A stretch of 33,371 nt of DNA from Defluviicoccus sp. (lineage in GTDB: Bacteria; Pseudomonadota; Alphaproteobacteria; MPNO01). The stretch is from the NCBI GenBank assembly GCA_022826125.1, contig JAJDVM010000152.1, positions 1 through 33,371 of the forward strand. The letters are read 5' to 3'. This document shows, piece after piece, positions 14,524 through 23,038 of the stretch (its first letter is position 1; each line of letters begins with the position of its first letter). Both the position numbers and the translations under genes were made by a program. The notes beneath the pieces were generated by a model. The model saw nothing but the letters and a program-made list of their open reading frames with translations. It did no database searches and had not been told where the DNA came from.

Positions 14524-16215
14524 TCAGACGGCGCCCCGCACGCGATCCACGAGCCGCAAGGGATCGGCCGGCGACGCGTCGCCCCGCCAGGCGACATGCC
14601 CGTCCGGCCTGACCAGCACCAGCGCCGTCCCGTAAAGGCGCGCGATGTCCGGCCGGTCGAGGGCGACGCGTTCCATCGGCATGCCGCGCATCCGGGCGGC
14701 GCGGAGCAGGGGTTCCGCATCGGGCGGCGACGGACCGAGCGCGAGCAGGACGAAACCCCGCCCGAACAAGTCCAGCGTCGAGCCGCCGTTCCCGAAATCC
14801 GCGTGGGGTGCGCGGGAGCCGGGCCGCGCCGTCGGTTCGTAGACCGCCGGATCGAGACTCGGCGGCGGCGTCCCGTCGGCCACGCAGATCGGCGAGCCTT
14901 CGTAGACGTAACCGAGATGGATGCCGAGCGTCCGCCATTCGCGGAGCATGGCCGTCGCCAGGTCGCGCCCGACCCGGGCGCGCAGCGCGGCGCCTTCCAG
15001 ACCCGGGTCGAGCAGGCCCGGCTGGGGGCCGGGCGAGAGCATGCGGCCGAGATTGCCCGATGCCTCGCGGACATTGCGCTCGGCCACCGGCCGGCGTTCC
15101 GCCGTGTAGGAAGCGAGCAGGCCCGGCCCCGCCCAGCCCGCCAGCGCGGCATCCAGCTTCCACGCGAGGTCCACCGCATCGCCGACGCCGGTATTCATGC
15201 CGAACCCGCCCGTGGGCGACATCGCGTGGGCCGCATCGCCCGCGAGGAACACCGACCCGCCGGGGCCCGACCGGAAGGTTTCCGCGACGAGTTCGCGGCG
15301 GCGCCAGGGCATCACGGAAAGGAGCTCGCAATCGAAGTCGCGCCCGACCGCGCGGCGGATCGCGTCCCGCACCTCGCCTTCGGGCAAGACCCGGCCGTCG
15401 GTGCTGGAGCGGACGATCGACATCCGCCATTCGTCGCGGCCGTTGATCGCAACGATCGTCGCCCAGGTTCCGGCTTCCTCGTCGAGCAGGATGAAGCGGT
15501 AGCCCGGTGGCTTGTCGTGCAGCGCCTCGAAACCGTCGCGGCGAAAGATCAGGTTGGTCGTATAGGTCAGCGCGGGCTCGCCGAGCAGTCTCACCCCCGT
15601 CGCCTCGCGCACCGCGCTGCCGGCACCGTCGCAGCCGACGACGAAGCGCGCTCGGACGTCGATCCGCTGACCGGTGTCGGTGCGCTCGATCTCCGCGACG
15701 GCGCCGTCACTCTCCGCTCGAAGACCGAGGAAACGGTGCCGGTATCGCAGCGATACCGTTTCGTGCGAGCCGGCGAACCCGCGCAGGATGGGATCGAACA
15801 TGTTCTGCGGGCAGCGTTCGCGCCGGCATGGGCTCTCGGGCGGCGGACAAGCCTGGTTCATGCTGGGCGACGGGTAGCGGCCGATCTCCCACCCCTGGGC
15901 GAGCGAGCCGGCGATGTAAACGTTGTCCTGCGGATAGTCCCGGTTGTAGGGCGCGGCCTCGACGGCCTCGACGAGCCCCCATCGTCGGCAGAACTCCATG
16001 GTCCGGATACCGACCAGGTCCTGACGTGGCTGTACGATGGTGCCGTCCGTTCGCTCGACGAGCAGGCAATCGCGGCCGCGCCAGCCCAGATCGCCGGCGA
16101 GCGCGAGCCCGACCGGTCCGCCGCCGACGATAAGGACCGGCGTCTCGATCGTGGCGGCCACTCCGGATCCGGAAGACTGTTCGAAGCCGATATCTGGAAC
16201 CATCCCGTCGTCCAC
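14524..16215 (-). CDS. FAD-dependent aromatic monooxygenase (PHBH/TfdB-like)
   Basis: A 563-residue class A flavoprotein monooxygenase. Motifs in order: the dinucleotide fold 'VGGGPVGLALAG' (30-41) with Glu54, the 'CDGAGS' DG motif at 195-200, and the 'FLAGDAAHAMSPTGGFG' GD motif around 323-339. The C-terminal thioredoxin-like domain begins near 'TARPGSRAPH', as in TfdB/PheA-like phenol hydroxylases. These enzymes use NAD(P)H and O2 to hydroxylate, often decarboxylatively, a phenolic acid. Translation may start at GTG 16215 or at ATG 16203 (MVPDIGF); neither has a strong ribosome site. It is 115 nt after the SDR and 37 nt before the bicupin, fitting hydroxylation before ring cleavage. Confidence 0.92.
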   Translation of the reverse strand: MDDGMVPDIGFEQSSGSGVAATIETPVLIVGGGPVGLALAGDLGWRGRDCLLVERTDGTIVQPRQDLVGIRTMEFCRRWGLVEAVEAAPYNRDYPQDNVYIAGSLAQGWEIGRYPSPSMNQACPPPESPCRRERCPQNMFDPILRGFAGSHETVSLRYRHRFLGLRAESDGAVAEIERTDTGQRIDVRARFVVGCDGAGSAVREATGVRLLGEPALTYTTNLIFRRDGFEALHDKPPGYRFILLDEEAGTWATIVAINGRDEWRMSIVRSSTDGRVLPEGEVRDAIRRAVGRDFDCELLSVMPWRRRELVAETFRSGPGGSVFLAGDAAHAMSPTGGFGMNTGVGDAVDLAWKLDAALAGWAGPGLLASYTAERRPVAERNVREASGNLGRMLSPGPQPGLLDPGLEGAALRARVGRDLATAMLREWRTLGIHLGYVYEGSPICVADGTPPPSLDPAVYEPTARPGSRAPHADFGNGGSTLDLFGRGFVLLALGPSPPDAEPLLRAARMRGMPMERVALDRPDIARLYGTALVLVRPDGHVAWRGDASPADPLRLVDRVRGAV

Positions 16216-16330
16216 GCGGTATGCCGCCCACCTTGCGCTGGAGGGTCGGTCCGATCGTTTCGAGCAGGCGCCGGCGCCCAGAGGCCTCGGTCCGGTCTAC
16301 CGGGCAACTGGCGCGGTGCGCCCGTCCCGC

Positions 16331-17089
16331 TCAGTTCAAGACGTAGCCGCCATTCACGGGCAACAGCTGACCGGTCACGAAGTTCGCGGCGTCCGACAGA
16401 AGGTAGACGACGGTTCCGACAAGATCCTCGGGATGCTGGTTCCGCTTGATGAACCGACCCTGGACGTAGCGCTGGTGCCGTTCCTCCGGAACCCCGGAGG
16501 TGGCCTCGACCCGGGTCATCCCGGGCGCGATAGCGTTGACGGCGATATTGTCCTCGCCGAGCTCGCGCGCCATCGCCCGCGTCATCGAGATCACGGCGCC
16601 CTTGCTGGCCACGTAATGGAGGATGAAGTCGGAGCCGAAGAGCGCGGTATCCGACGAGATATTGACGATCTTGCCGTTCTCCGACTTCCGCAGCCACGGG
16701 AGACATGCCTTGGTGGCCAGCCAGACCCCCCTTGCGTTGACCGCCATGACCCGGTCCCAGACCTCCACATCGATATTGTGGAGTCGTTTGCCGCCAAGCC
16801 CGGTCGCGAGCGCGCCGTTGTTGACCAGGCCGTCGATCCGTCCCCAGTCATTACCGACGGAATTGCCCATCGCCTCGACCGATATCGGGTCGGCGAGGTC
16901 AACCGGCACGAACGTCGCGTCGCCCCCGCCAGCCGAAAGCGAGTCCGCGGTCTTGCGACCTTCCTCCTCCAGAATATCGGCCACCGCGACCCGCGCGCCG
17001 GCCGCGCAACAGGCTTCGGCGTAGGCACGACCGAGGCCGCGCGCCGCGCCGGTGACGACGACGTTCTTTCCCTTGAGATCGATCACCAT
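16331..17089 (-). CDS. Short-chain dehydrogenase/reductase (SDR), classical type
   Basis: A 252-residue SDR with the full classical set: 'TGAARGLG' (13-20) for NAD(P) binding, 'NNGA' at 90-93, and the Ser145/146-Tyr159-Lys163 catalytic group in 'NISSDTALFG..HYVASKGA'. Asp38 at the end of strand 2 ('VAVADI') favours NAD over NADP. The gene lies 33 nt after the Rieske oxygenase, where a cis-dihydrodiol dehydrogenase would be expected; that role is inferred from position only. 'QLLPVNGGYVLN' is the standard C-terminus. Confidence 0.92.
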   Translation of the reverse strand: MVIDLKGKNVVVTGAARGLGRAYAEACCAAGARVAVADILEEEGRKTADSLSAGGGDATFVPVDLADPISVEAMGNSVGNDWGRIDGLVNNGALATGLGGKRLHNIDVEVWDRVMAVNARGVWLATKACLPWLRKSENGKIVNISSDTALFGSDFILHYVASKGAVISMTRAMARELGEDNIAVNAIAPGMTRVEATSGVPEERHQRYVQGRFIKRNQHPEDLVGTVVYLLSDAANFVTGQLLPVNGGYVLN

Positions 17090-17122
17090 CCCCCGGCCTC
17101 CGCTCTTCCGCGACGGACTCGG

Positions 17123-18415
17123 TTACCCTGCCGCCAGTTCCTGCGCCTGGGCCTCGGCCTGCTCCCGGAAATGGCGTCGTATCCGCGCAAGACCGATGTC
17201 GTGCTGGTAGAGGTTCTCCCGGGGCGGCCAGGCGGGCATGGCAGCCAGCGCCATCTCGTCCTGAGCCAGAACCGCGTCCATGAACGTCCGGAAGCGGTGC
17301 CGGTACATGAAGTGGTAGAGATCGCTCCGCCAGCCCGACACATTGCGGAAGCGGTAGGCGAAGATCTTGGTCTCGGTCTCGTCGACTGGGGTGACGTAGA
17401 AGACGATGCATAGCGGTCCGCCCGGACCTCCGCCGGGGGGAAAGCCGATCTTCGCCCGCATGTAGACGCTGTCGCCGGTGTCGATGAACTCCATCCAGTC
17501 GAAGGAGGTCTCCTCTTGCCCTTCGCGGAACAGCTCGAATCCGTGGGCGGTTTCGGCGAGCTTCATCCGGTCGACCCGGGATCCGCGCTCCTGCATGTAG
17601 GTCGTGCCGTGCAGATAGGAGCCGTGCATCGGATCGGCGATGTTGTCGTAGACGTACTGGAAATGCCCCTTCCAGACATTGGTGTGGAGCGGGCCGCTCC
17701 AGTCGGGCGAGGTAAGCTCTTCGGGCAGCTCCAACGGCGCCGGCTCGGGGTGCGCGTCGTCGCCGAACCACGCCCAGATCATCTGGTAGTGCTCGAACGT
17801 CGGATAGCTCCCGATCATTTTTTGTCCGACCATCGGGCAGTCGGGGAAGGCGGGCACTCGCAGAACCACCCCGTTCTTGTCGACCTCGACGCCATGATAG
17901 CGGCAGCGCAGATTGCCTTCGGCCACGCTGCCGATCGACAGGGCGATGCCGCGATGGGGGCAACGATCCTCCACCGCGCGCACCACCCCCTCGCTGTCGC
18001 GCCAGAGGACGAGGCGCTCGCCCAGGCGTGTCACGCCCACCGGCTCGTCGGTCACCTCGTGGGAGCCGGCGATCCCGTACCAGCGATTGCGGAGGCCGAG
18101 TTTCAGCAGGTTGTCGACCCCGTGTCCGGCGGCCGCCGGGCTCGAAGCGGTTCCGTTCCCGGCTTCGTGGGTGTCACGCGCGGGCCCGCCGCCGCCGGCT
18201 ACCCGGACGGGTGTGGGGCATCGAGCCTTGACCGGCGTGTCGCTGAGCCGGGCGAGTTCGCCGCACAGCACCGCGTCGGTCCACTCGCCGCTACCGTACG
18301 GATCGATAGCGGACTCGTTCAAACCCGCGACGATCTCCGGAAGCTCCCCTGCCCCACCTTCGAAAATTTCGAAGAGCGCGCCGCAAAGGCTCGATTCATA
18401 TCGGTCTTCGGGCAT
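17123..18415 (-). CDS. Rieske aromatic-ring oxygenase with fused N-terminal recombinase-like HTH domain
   Basis: A 430-residue fusion. Residues ~5-58 ('LCGALFEIFEGG', 'LPEIVAGLNES', 'EWTDAVLCGELARLS') match the small recombinase-like helix-turn-helix proteins often encoded beside Rieske oxygenases. A Gly/Ala/Pro-rich linker (60-98) leads to the oxygenase. The Rieske cluster is Cys152-x-His154-x16-Cys171-x2-His174; the mononuclear iron site is Asp261, His264, His269 in 'DPMHGSYLHG'. The oxygenase part resembles phthalate/vanillate-type alpha-only oxygenases. No ATG or GTG lies in frame between the linker and 'NRWYG', so one polypeptide is expected. ATG 18415 has GGAAGAG just upstream. No reductase or ferredoxin gene is nearby. 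Confidence 0.88.
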   Translation of the reverse strand: MPEDRYESSLCGALFEIFEGGAGELPEIVAGLNESAIDPYGSGEWTDAVLCGELARLSDTPVKARCPTPVRVAGGGGPARDTHEAGNGTASSPAAAGHGVDNLLKLGLRNRWYGIAGSHEVTDEPVGVTRLGERLVLWRDSEGVVRAVEDRCPHRGIALSIGSVAEGNLRCRYHGVEVDKNGVVLRVPAFPDCPMVGQKMIGSYPTFEHYQMIWAWFGDDAHPEPAPLELPEELTSPDWSGPLHTNVWKGHFQYVYDNIADPMHGSYLHGTTYMQERGSRVDRMKLAETAHGFELFREGQEETSFDWMEFIDTGDSVYMRAKIGFPPGGGPGGPLCIVFYVTPVDETETKIFAYRFRNVSGWRSDLYHFMYRHRFRTFMDAVLAQDEMALAAMPAWPPRENLYQHDIGLARIRRHFREQAEAQAQELAAG

Positions 18416-18452
18416 TTCTCTTCCAATCCCGTTTCGTCGCCGACCGGAAGAT

Positions 18453-18770
18453 TCACGCCGCGACGTCGTCGATCCAGCGCAGCGCGGCGATGACGTCGCC
18501 GAACGTCGCCGTCGCCGCGAGGGTGACCATAACCGCCTGGCGCAACGCCGCCACCGGCACGTCCTCCTTCAACAGTCGCCGGGCATGGGTCTTGAAGCTC
18601 GCCTCGTTGCCGACGGTGGCGAAGGCGCCGAGGGTGATGAGTTCGCAGGTGTTGTGATCGAGCGGCCCCGATTCCATTACCGCGCGGCGGAGCGCCTGGA
18701 ACGACCTGGACGCCTCCGGGCTGAACCGCGCCAGGTACTCGACCGGAGTCGGCGGCTTGGACTCGTTCAT
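18453..18770 (-). CDS. Carboxymuconolactone decarboxylase/AhpD-like small protein
   Basis: A 105-residue all-helical protein of the CMD family: 'HNTCELITLGAFATVGNEASFKTHARRLL' followed by 'ALRQAVMVTLAATATFGDVIAAL' is the usual two-helix core. AhpD-type peroxidases carry Cys-x2-Cys-x3-His here; this protein has Asn-Glu-Ala-Ser and only the His, so a thiol peroxidase role is unlikely. A decarboxylase, isomerase or tautomerase-like role in the pathway is possible. GAGGGGA precedes the ATG, overlapping the stop of the cyclodeaminase-family gene 9 nt upstream; the HTH-Rieske gene follows after 37 nt. Confidence 0.8.
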   Translation of the reverse strand: MNESKPPTPVEYLARFSPEASRSFQALRRAVMESGPLDHNTCELITLGAFATVGNEASFKTHARRLLKEDVPVAALRQAVMVTLAATATFGDVIAALRWIDDVAA

Positions 18771-18779
18771 TTCTTCCCC

Positions 18780-19751
18780 TCAAGTTTTCTTGATATTCAA
18801 CAGGTCGGGAAATTCGGTTCCGAGCCCCCGGTCGCGCGCGCGCTCATACACCTTCGCGGCCAGCGCGATGTCCTGGATGCCGGTGCCGACCGACTTGAAC
18901 AGCGTGATCTGGGTATCGTCGGTGCGCCGAGGCGTGCCGTCGGCGACCGCGTTGCAGAGCTCGTGCACCTCGTCCGGGACGATCGCGTCCGCCGCCTCGA
19001 TGGCGTCGCCCGCCTCGTTGAGGACGCCGTGGCGCGTGTCGACGACGGTGATGTCGCTGCGCGCGAACGTCTCCGGGTCGATCTCACGCTGGTTGGGCCG
19101 GGCGGTTCCGACCGAGTTCACATGCACGCCCGGTTCGAGCCAGGCGCCGTAAAACGCGTGCTCGCTCGACTTGACCGCCGCGACCACCATCCCGGCCCCG
19201 TCCACCGCCGAGCGCGCGTCCCCGACCGGCGCGACCTCGACCCCGAGGTTTTCGGAGTAGTCGGCCGCGAACGCCTCCCGGTTCTCCCGGGTGGGGCTGA
19301 ACACCCGCGCGCGGGCGACGAGGCCGAGCGCATGCATGGCTTCGAGTTGGGCGCGCGCCTCGACGCCGGACCCCAGCACCGCGACGGTGACCGGATCGTT
19401 GCGGGCGAGCCGGCGCGTCGCCACCGCGCTGGTCGCCCCGGTGCGTAACGTCGTCAAATGCTGGGCATCCATGATCGCCTTAAGGTCCCCGTCGGCGACG
19501 GTGTAAAGATGGACCTGGTAGCGGACGCCGATCCCGGCGGAGAGGTTCATCGCCTTGAACCCCATCCAGCCGCTCTGCTCCATCACCACCGGGCCGATGC
19601 GCAGGAAGCCGTTGCCGAGCGGAATATTGGTGCGCGGCGGCTGGTTGACGCCGCCCGCGCCCTCCTCGGCGAAGGCGGCTTCCATGGCGTCGATGGCGTC
19701 GTGCATGTCGACCGCCGCGATCACGTCGGCGTGGTTGAGGATAAGCGTCAC
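18780..19751 (-). CDS. Ornithine cyclodeaminase / mu-crystallin family dehydrogenase
   Basis: A 323-residue protein with the family hallmarks: 'GFKAMN' (Lys66), 'LRTGATSAVAT' with Arg103, and the NAD(P)-binding 'VAVLGSGVEARAQLEA' (123-138). Members catalyse ornithine cyclodeamination, ketimine reduction, or alanine/opine-type dehydrogenation, so the substrate cannot be named; in a catabolic operon an imine or amino-acid intermediate is plausible. Start is GTG 19751, supported by GAGGG 8 nt upstream and by the 10-nt gap to the preceding lyase gene; the in-frame extension upstream would overlap that gene and is Arg-rich. Confidence 0.88.
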   Translation of the reverse strand: MTLILNHADVIAAVDMHDAIDAMEAAFAEEGAGGVNQPPRTNIPLGNGFLRIGPVVMEQSGWMGFKAMNLSAGIGVRYQVHLYTVADGDLKAIMDAQHLTTLRTGATSAVATRRLARNDPVTVAVLGSGVEARAQLEAMHALGLVARARVFSPTRENREAFAADYSENLGVEVAPVGDARSAVDGAGMVVAAVKSSEHAFYGAWLEPGVHVNSVGTARPNQREIDPETFARSDITVVDTRHGVLNEAGDAIEAADAIVPDEVHELCNAVADGTPRRTDDTQITLFKSVGTGIQDIALAAKVYERARDRGLGTEFPDLLNIKKT

Positions 19752-19761
19752 CGGCGTGCCC

Positions 19762-20775
19762 TCACGTCGGATAGCGGCCCTGGTAGAAGGCGGAGAACGG
19801 CGCGTCCTCGGGCTCGAACCCGGCACGCACCAGACCGGCGCGCACCTGAGTCATCTGCGCGTCGGTGAGCTTCATGATCGGCTGGCGCATCGGCCCGCCC
19901 GCATAGCCGTGCAGCCAGGCCTGGTATTTCCACAGATAGCGGTGGATGAAGTTGGCGCCGGCGAAGGTTCCCTGGACCGCGAAACGCGTGGCGCGCACGG
20001 GCTGGAGCGACCAGTAGACCTCCATCGCCTCCTCGTAGCGCCCCTCGCGGAGCATCTTGAAATATTTCGGGATGCGCTCGCCGAAATACTCGTAGTTGCT
20101 GGTCCCCATCCATTGCTGGCCGAACATCTCGACGGTCAGCGGCGCATGCGCCTCGAGCGGGTCGGAAAACAGCACCCGCTTGTCGCGGATCATCTTCCAG
20201 AACTCGTAATCGCCGGCGATCCCGGGCCGGGCGACCTCGTACTTCACCGCGACCACGTTCTCGAGATCCGAGGCGCGTGCCAGCACGTCCGGCGGATAGC
20301 CGCTCGGATGCAGCCGCGCATAGTTCCAATGCCCCGCCGCGAACAGGCAGACGGCGAGGTCGGTCCGCTCGCAGACATAGGCGAGATAGTCGTAAAGCTG
20401 ATCCCGTGTCTCGGGGTAGAACGAGTTGGGGTGGCCGAGCAGCAGCCCGCCCATCCCGATCGCCTCGCCCGCCTTGCACATCTCCACGATCTCGTCCGGC
20501 GTGTCGTAGGTCCCGTGCACCAGGAAGCATTGCCTGCCCGCCGCCTCGTCGACGGCGATCTCCATGAACTGGCGCATCTCGTCTTTGGTGGTGCCGCATT
20601 CCGAGACGATCAGCGCTCCCCAGAAGCCCTGCTCGATGTTGCGCCGCACGTCGTGGCGGATGGCCCGTTCGTTGAGGCCCGACAGATCGTTGGTGAAGCT
20701 CGGCAGGATGACGTTGCAGCAGCCATGCCAGTGCTCGAACGCATAGTCCTTCGCCTCGGCGCGCGTGTAATCCAT
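19762..20775 (-). CDS. Dihydrodipicolinate synthase (DapA)-family lyase/aldolase
   Basis: A 337-residue TIM-barrel of the class I aldolase DHDPS/N-acetylneuraminate lyase family. The Schiff-base lysine is Lys178 in 'ENVVAVKYEVA'. The early substrate loop is 'IVSECGTTKDE', close to the family G-T-T-G-E. At the place of the usual strand-5 'YNxP' tyrosine the sequence reads 'LFAAGHWNY' (Phe145), so chemistry may differ from DapA proper. Relatives in aromatic pathways are hydratase-aldolases that cleave pyruvate from ring-fission products. The length exceeds DapA (about 290), with an extended C-terminus. A GGAG site overlaps the stop of the GST gene 11 nt upstream. Confidence 0.85.
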   Translation of the reverse strand: MDYTRAEAKDYAFEHWHGCCNVILPSFTNDLSGLNERAIRHDVRRNIEQGFWGALIVSECGTTKDEMRQFMEIAVDEAAGRQCFLVHGTYDTPDEIVEMCKAGEAIGMGGLLLGHPNSFYPETRDQLYDYLAYVCERTDLAVCLFAAGHWNYARLHPSGYPPDVLARASDLENVVAVKYEVARPGIAGDYEFWKMIRDKRVLFSDPLEAHAPLTVEMFGQQWMGTSNYEYFGERIPKYFKMLREGRYEEAMEVYWSLQPVRATRFAVQGTFAGANFIHRYLWKYQAWLHGYAGGPMRQPIMKLTDAQMTQVRAGLVRAGFEPEDAPFSAFYQGRYPT

Positions 20776-20786
20776 CTAAATCTCCG

Positions 20787-21407
20787 TCAGTGCAGGGGTC
20801 CGGCGACGAACTCTTCGAATGCCGGGCGGGACTCGAGCCGCGACTGCCACGCCTCGATATTGGGGAAGGAAGGACGGTCGGCGACCATCTTGAAGAAGCG
20901 GTAGATCGAGATGCCGAGCGGGATGTCGGCCATGGTAAGGCGTCCGCCGGCGAGGAAGTCGCGCTCGGCGAGGCGCGTTTCCGGAACCGCGAGCACATCG
21001 GTGACCCGCTCTATCGCCGCCCCGATCGCCGCCATGTCGCGCTTATCGGGGGGCGTGCGGATCAGCCCGAGAAAGATGGTCGGCATGTGCGGGTAGACGG
21101 TCGAGAGCTGCCAGTCCATCCAGCGCTCGGCGTCGGCGCGTTCGACCGGGTCGGTCGGCCAGAGTTTGCCCGCATCGTGCCTGGCGGCGAGATAGCGGAC
21201 GATGCTGTTCGACTCCCACAGCACGAAACCGTCATCGTCTATCGTCGGGATCACGCCGTTGGGGTTGAGCGCCCGGTATTCCGGCGAATCGTTGCCGCCG
21301 AATTTGCCGCCGATGTCGATCCGCTCGAACGGAATTCCGGCCTCGCCGCAGCACCACAGCACCTTCTGGACGCACATCGAGTTGGCGCGGCCCCAGATCT
21401 TCAGCAT
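20787..21407 (-). CDS. Glutathione S-transferase family protein
   Basis: A 206-residue GST with an N-terminal thioredoxin-like domain ('LNPNGVIPTIDDDG' containing the cis-Pro54, and Glu65-Ser66 for the glutathione gamma-glutamyl group) and a helical C-terminal domain ('LTMADIPLGISIYRF', the N-capping box). The catalytic residue region is 'RANSMCVQK' (Ser10 or Cys12). In gentisate-type pathways a GST-fold maleylpyruvate isomerase follows ring cleavage; its presence in the same transcript as the bicupin makes that role attractive but unproven. The zeta-class SSCSWR motif is absent. It follows the Rieske fragment by 10 nt. Confidence 0.88.
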   Translation of the reverse strand: MLKIWGRANSMCVQKVLWCCGEAGIPFERIDIGGKFGGNDSPEYRALNPNGVIPTIDDDGFVLWESNSIVRYLAARHDAGKLWPTDPVERADAERWMDWQLSTVYPHMPTIFLGLIRTPPDKRDMAAIGAAIERVTDVLAVPETRLAERDFLAGGRLTMADIPLGISIYRFFKMVADRPSFPNIEAWQSRLESRPAFEEFVAGPLH

Positions 21408-21417
21408 CGCCTGCGCC

Positions 21418-22071
21418 TCAGGCCGCCTTGCCCTCGGAGAAACGTTCGAGCGCGTCCACCTGCGCCTCGGCCTCCCTGCGGTAGTAGCGCCGGATGCGGG
21501 CCACGCCGAGGTCGTGCTGGTAGAGGTTCTCCGGCGCCGGCCAGGGCGGCAGGGTCTCGAGGATCTCGCGGTCCTGCTCGATCACCTCCCAGGTCAGCGG
21601 CTCGTACAGGTTGTTGAACATGAAGCGGAACATCGCGCCCTGCCAGCCGTCCAGCTTGCGCATCCGCCACGCGTTGAACTGGCTGGAATTCTCGTCGATC
21701 GGCACCACGGTCGCGATGATCCGCAGGAAGCCGCCCGGTCCGCCGCCGGGCGGGATGTAGACGCCGACCCGCGCATGGGCGTTGTTGCAGGCGACGAACT
21801 CCATCCGCTCGACGTTGCTTTCCTTGTCCTCCTTGCGGCGGACGATGAACCCGGTCTCGGTGTCGTCGATCTGGACCACGTCCGACTTGTCGCCATAGGC
21901 CAGCGTGTAGGTGTCATCGTGCAGATAGGGCGGGTGCATGATGTCGACGAAATTGTCGAGCACGTACTGGTAGTTGCCGTGCCAGGTGGTGGACACCAAA
22001 AAGCCCGTCCATTCCGGCGAGATGAGCTCTTCCGGCAGGTCGATCGGCGGCGGCTCGGCATGCGGCTCGTC
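21418..22071 (-). pseudogene. Rieske oxygenase alpha subunit, catalytic domain only (5' truncated)
   Basis: The readable protein (up to 223 residues if started at ATG 22089) aligns along its length with the C-terminal half of the HTH-Rieske protein at 17123-18415: 'LPEELISPEWTG' versus 'LPEELTSPDWSG', 'GGGPGG', and 'APENLYQHDLGVARIRR'. It keeps the iron-site pattern 'DNFVDIMHPPYLH' but has no Rieske [2Fe-2S] domain, which should precede it. Homology stops near 22071, where the opposite strand becomes a TRAP permease also lacking its beginning. Without a Rieske cluster it cannot receive electrons by the normal route. The gene tail is intact and closely followed by the GST gene. Confidence 0.85.
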
Positions 22072-23038
22072 GCTCGCGACCGCGGCCACGATGTCGCAAG
22101 TCGCCGGACCCGAGATGCGCCGCCACGGCTATTCGGGAGCCTTGGCGACCGGCACCCTGGCCGCCGGCGGCACGCTGGGCATCCTGATTCCGCCTTCGGT
22201 CATCCTGGTCATCTACGCCATCTACACCGAGCAGAGCATCGGCAACCTATTCATCGCCGCGATCGTCCCCGGATTCCTGGCGGTAGTGGGCTACATGGCC
22301 GTGATCTGGATCTATGCCCGCATCTGGCCCGCCGAGGCCCCAGCGGCGGGACGCTTCGTCCTCGTGCGACGGCTCCGCGACAGCCGCGACATGTGGCCCA
22401 CCGCAATCATCTTCGCCGTCGTGGTCGGCGGTATCTACGGCGGCTGGTTCTCGCCCACCGAGGCATCCGCCATCGGCGCTTTTTGCGTCGGTCTGCTGGC
22501 GGTCATCCTGGGCGGCATGCGCTGGCAGGGCTTCTGCGAAGCGATCCTGCGCACGGGGCTCAACACCGCGTTCATTTTCCTAATATTGCTGGGCGCGGAA
22601 TTGTTCAGCGCCGCCCTCGCTCTGTCCCGGGTACCCAGCGAATTGTCGGCCCAAGTGGCCGCGCTGGACGCCCCGCCGCTACTGGTCATCGCGTTCATCC
22701 TGGCGATCTATCTGGTCCTCGGCTGCGTCTTGGAATCCCTCGCCATGGTGCTGCTCACCCTGCCGGTGTTCATCCCGGTCGTGCTTTCCCTGGATCTGGG
22801 CATGAGCGACCCCCAGGCGATGATCTGGTTCGGAATCCTGGTGTTGATCTCCGTTGAGGTCGGCATGATCAGCCCGCCTTTCGGCCTCAACCTCTTCGTC
22901 ATTAACAACATGGCCCGCGACGTGCCGATGGGGCAGACCTACAAGGGAGTCATGGGCTTCTGCGTCAGCGACGCCGCGCGACTGGTTCTGCTGGTCGCGG
23001 CTCCGGGACTCTGTCTATGGTTGACGGGAGTGCAGTAG
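22061..23038 (+). pseudogene. TRAP transporter large permease (DctM), 5' truncated
   Basis: From Cys-Gly-Ser-Ser at 22061 the plus strand encodes 325 residues of a DctM: 'CGSSLATAATMSQVAGPEM', 'GTLGILIPPSVILVIYAIY', 'GGIYGGWFSPTEASAIGA' and 'EVGMISPPFGLNLFVIN', ending at TAG 23036-23038. In the intact DctM at 8864-10174 the same CGSS begins at residue 114, so about 113 N-terminal residues are missing. No dctQ or dctP precedes it. The open frame continues upstream to 21974 but is the antisense of the Rieske fragment. Some codons (CTA, ATA, ATT) are less GC-biased than in the neighbours, hinting at a different history. Confidence 0.85.

Noticed and set aside
21418..22089. The Rieske-less oxygenase as an intact stand-alone gene starting at ATG 22089
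   Set aside because: The first ~6 codons are antisense to the dctM fragment and homology starts mid-protein; a rearrangement explains both truncated neighbours better.
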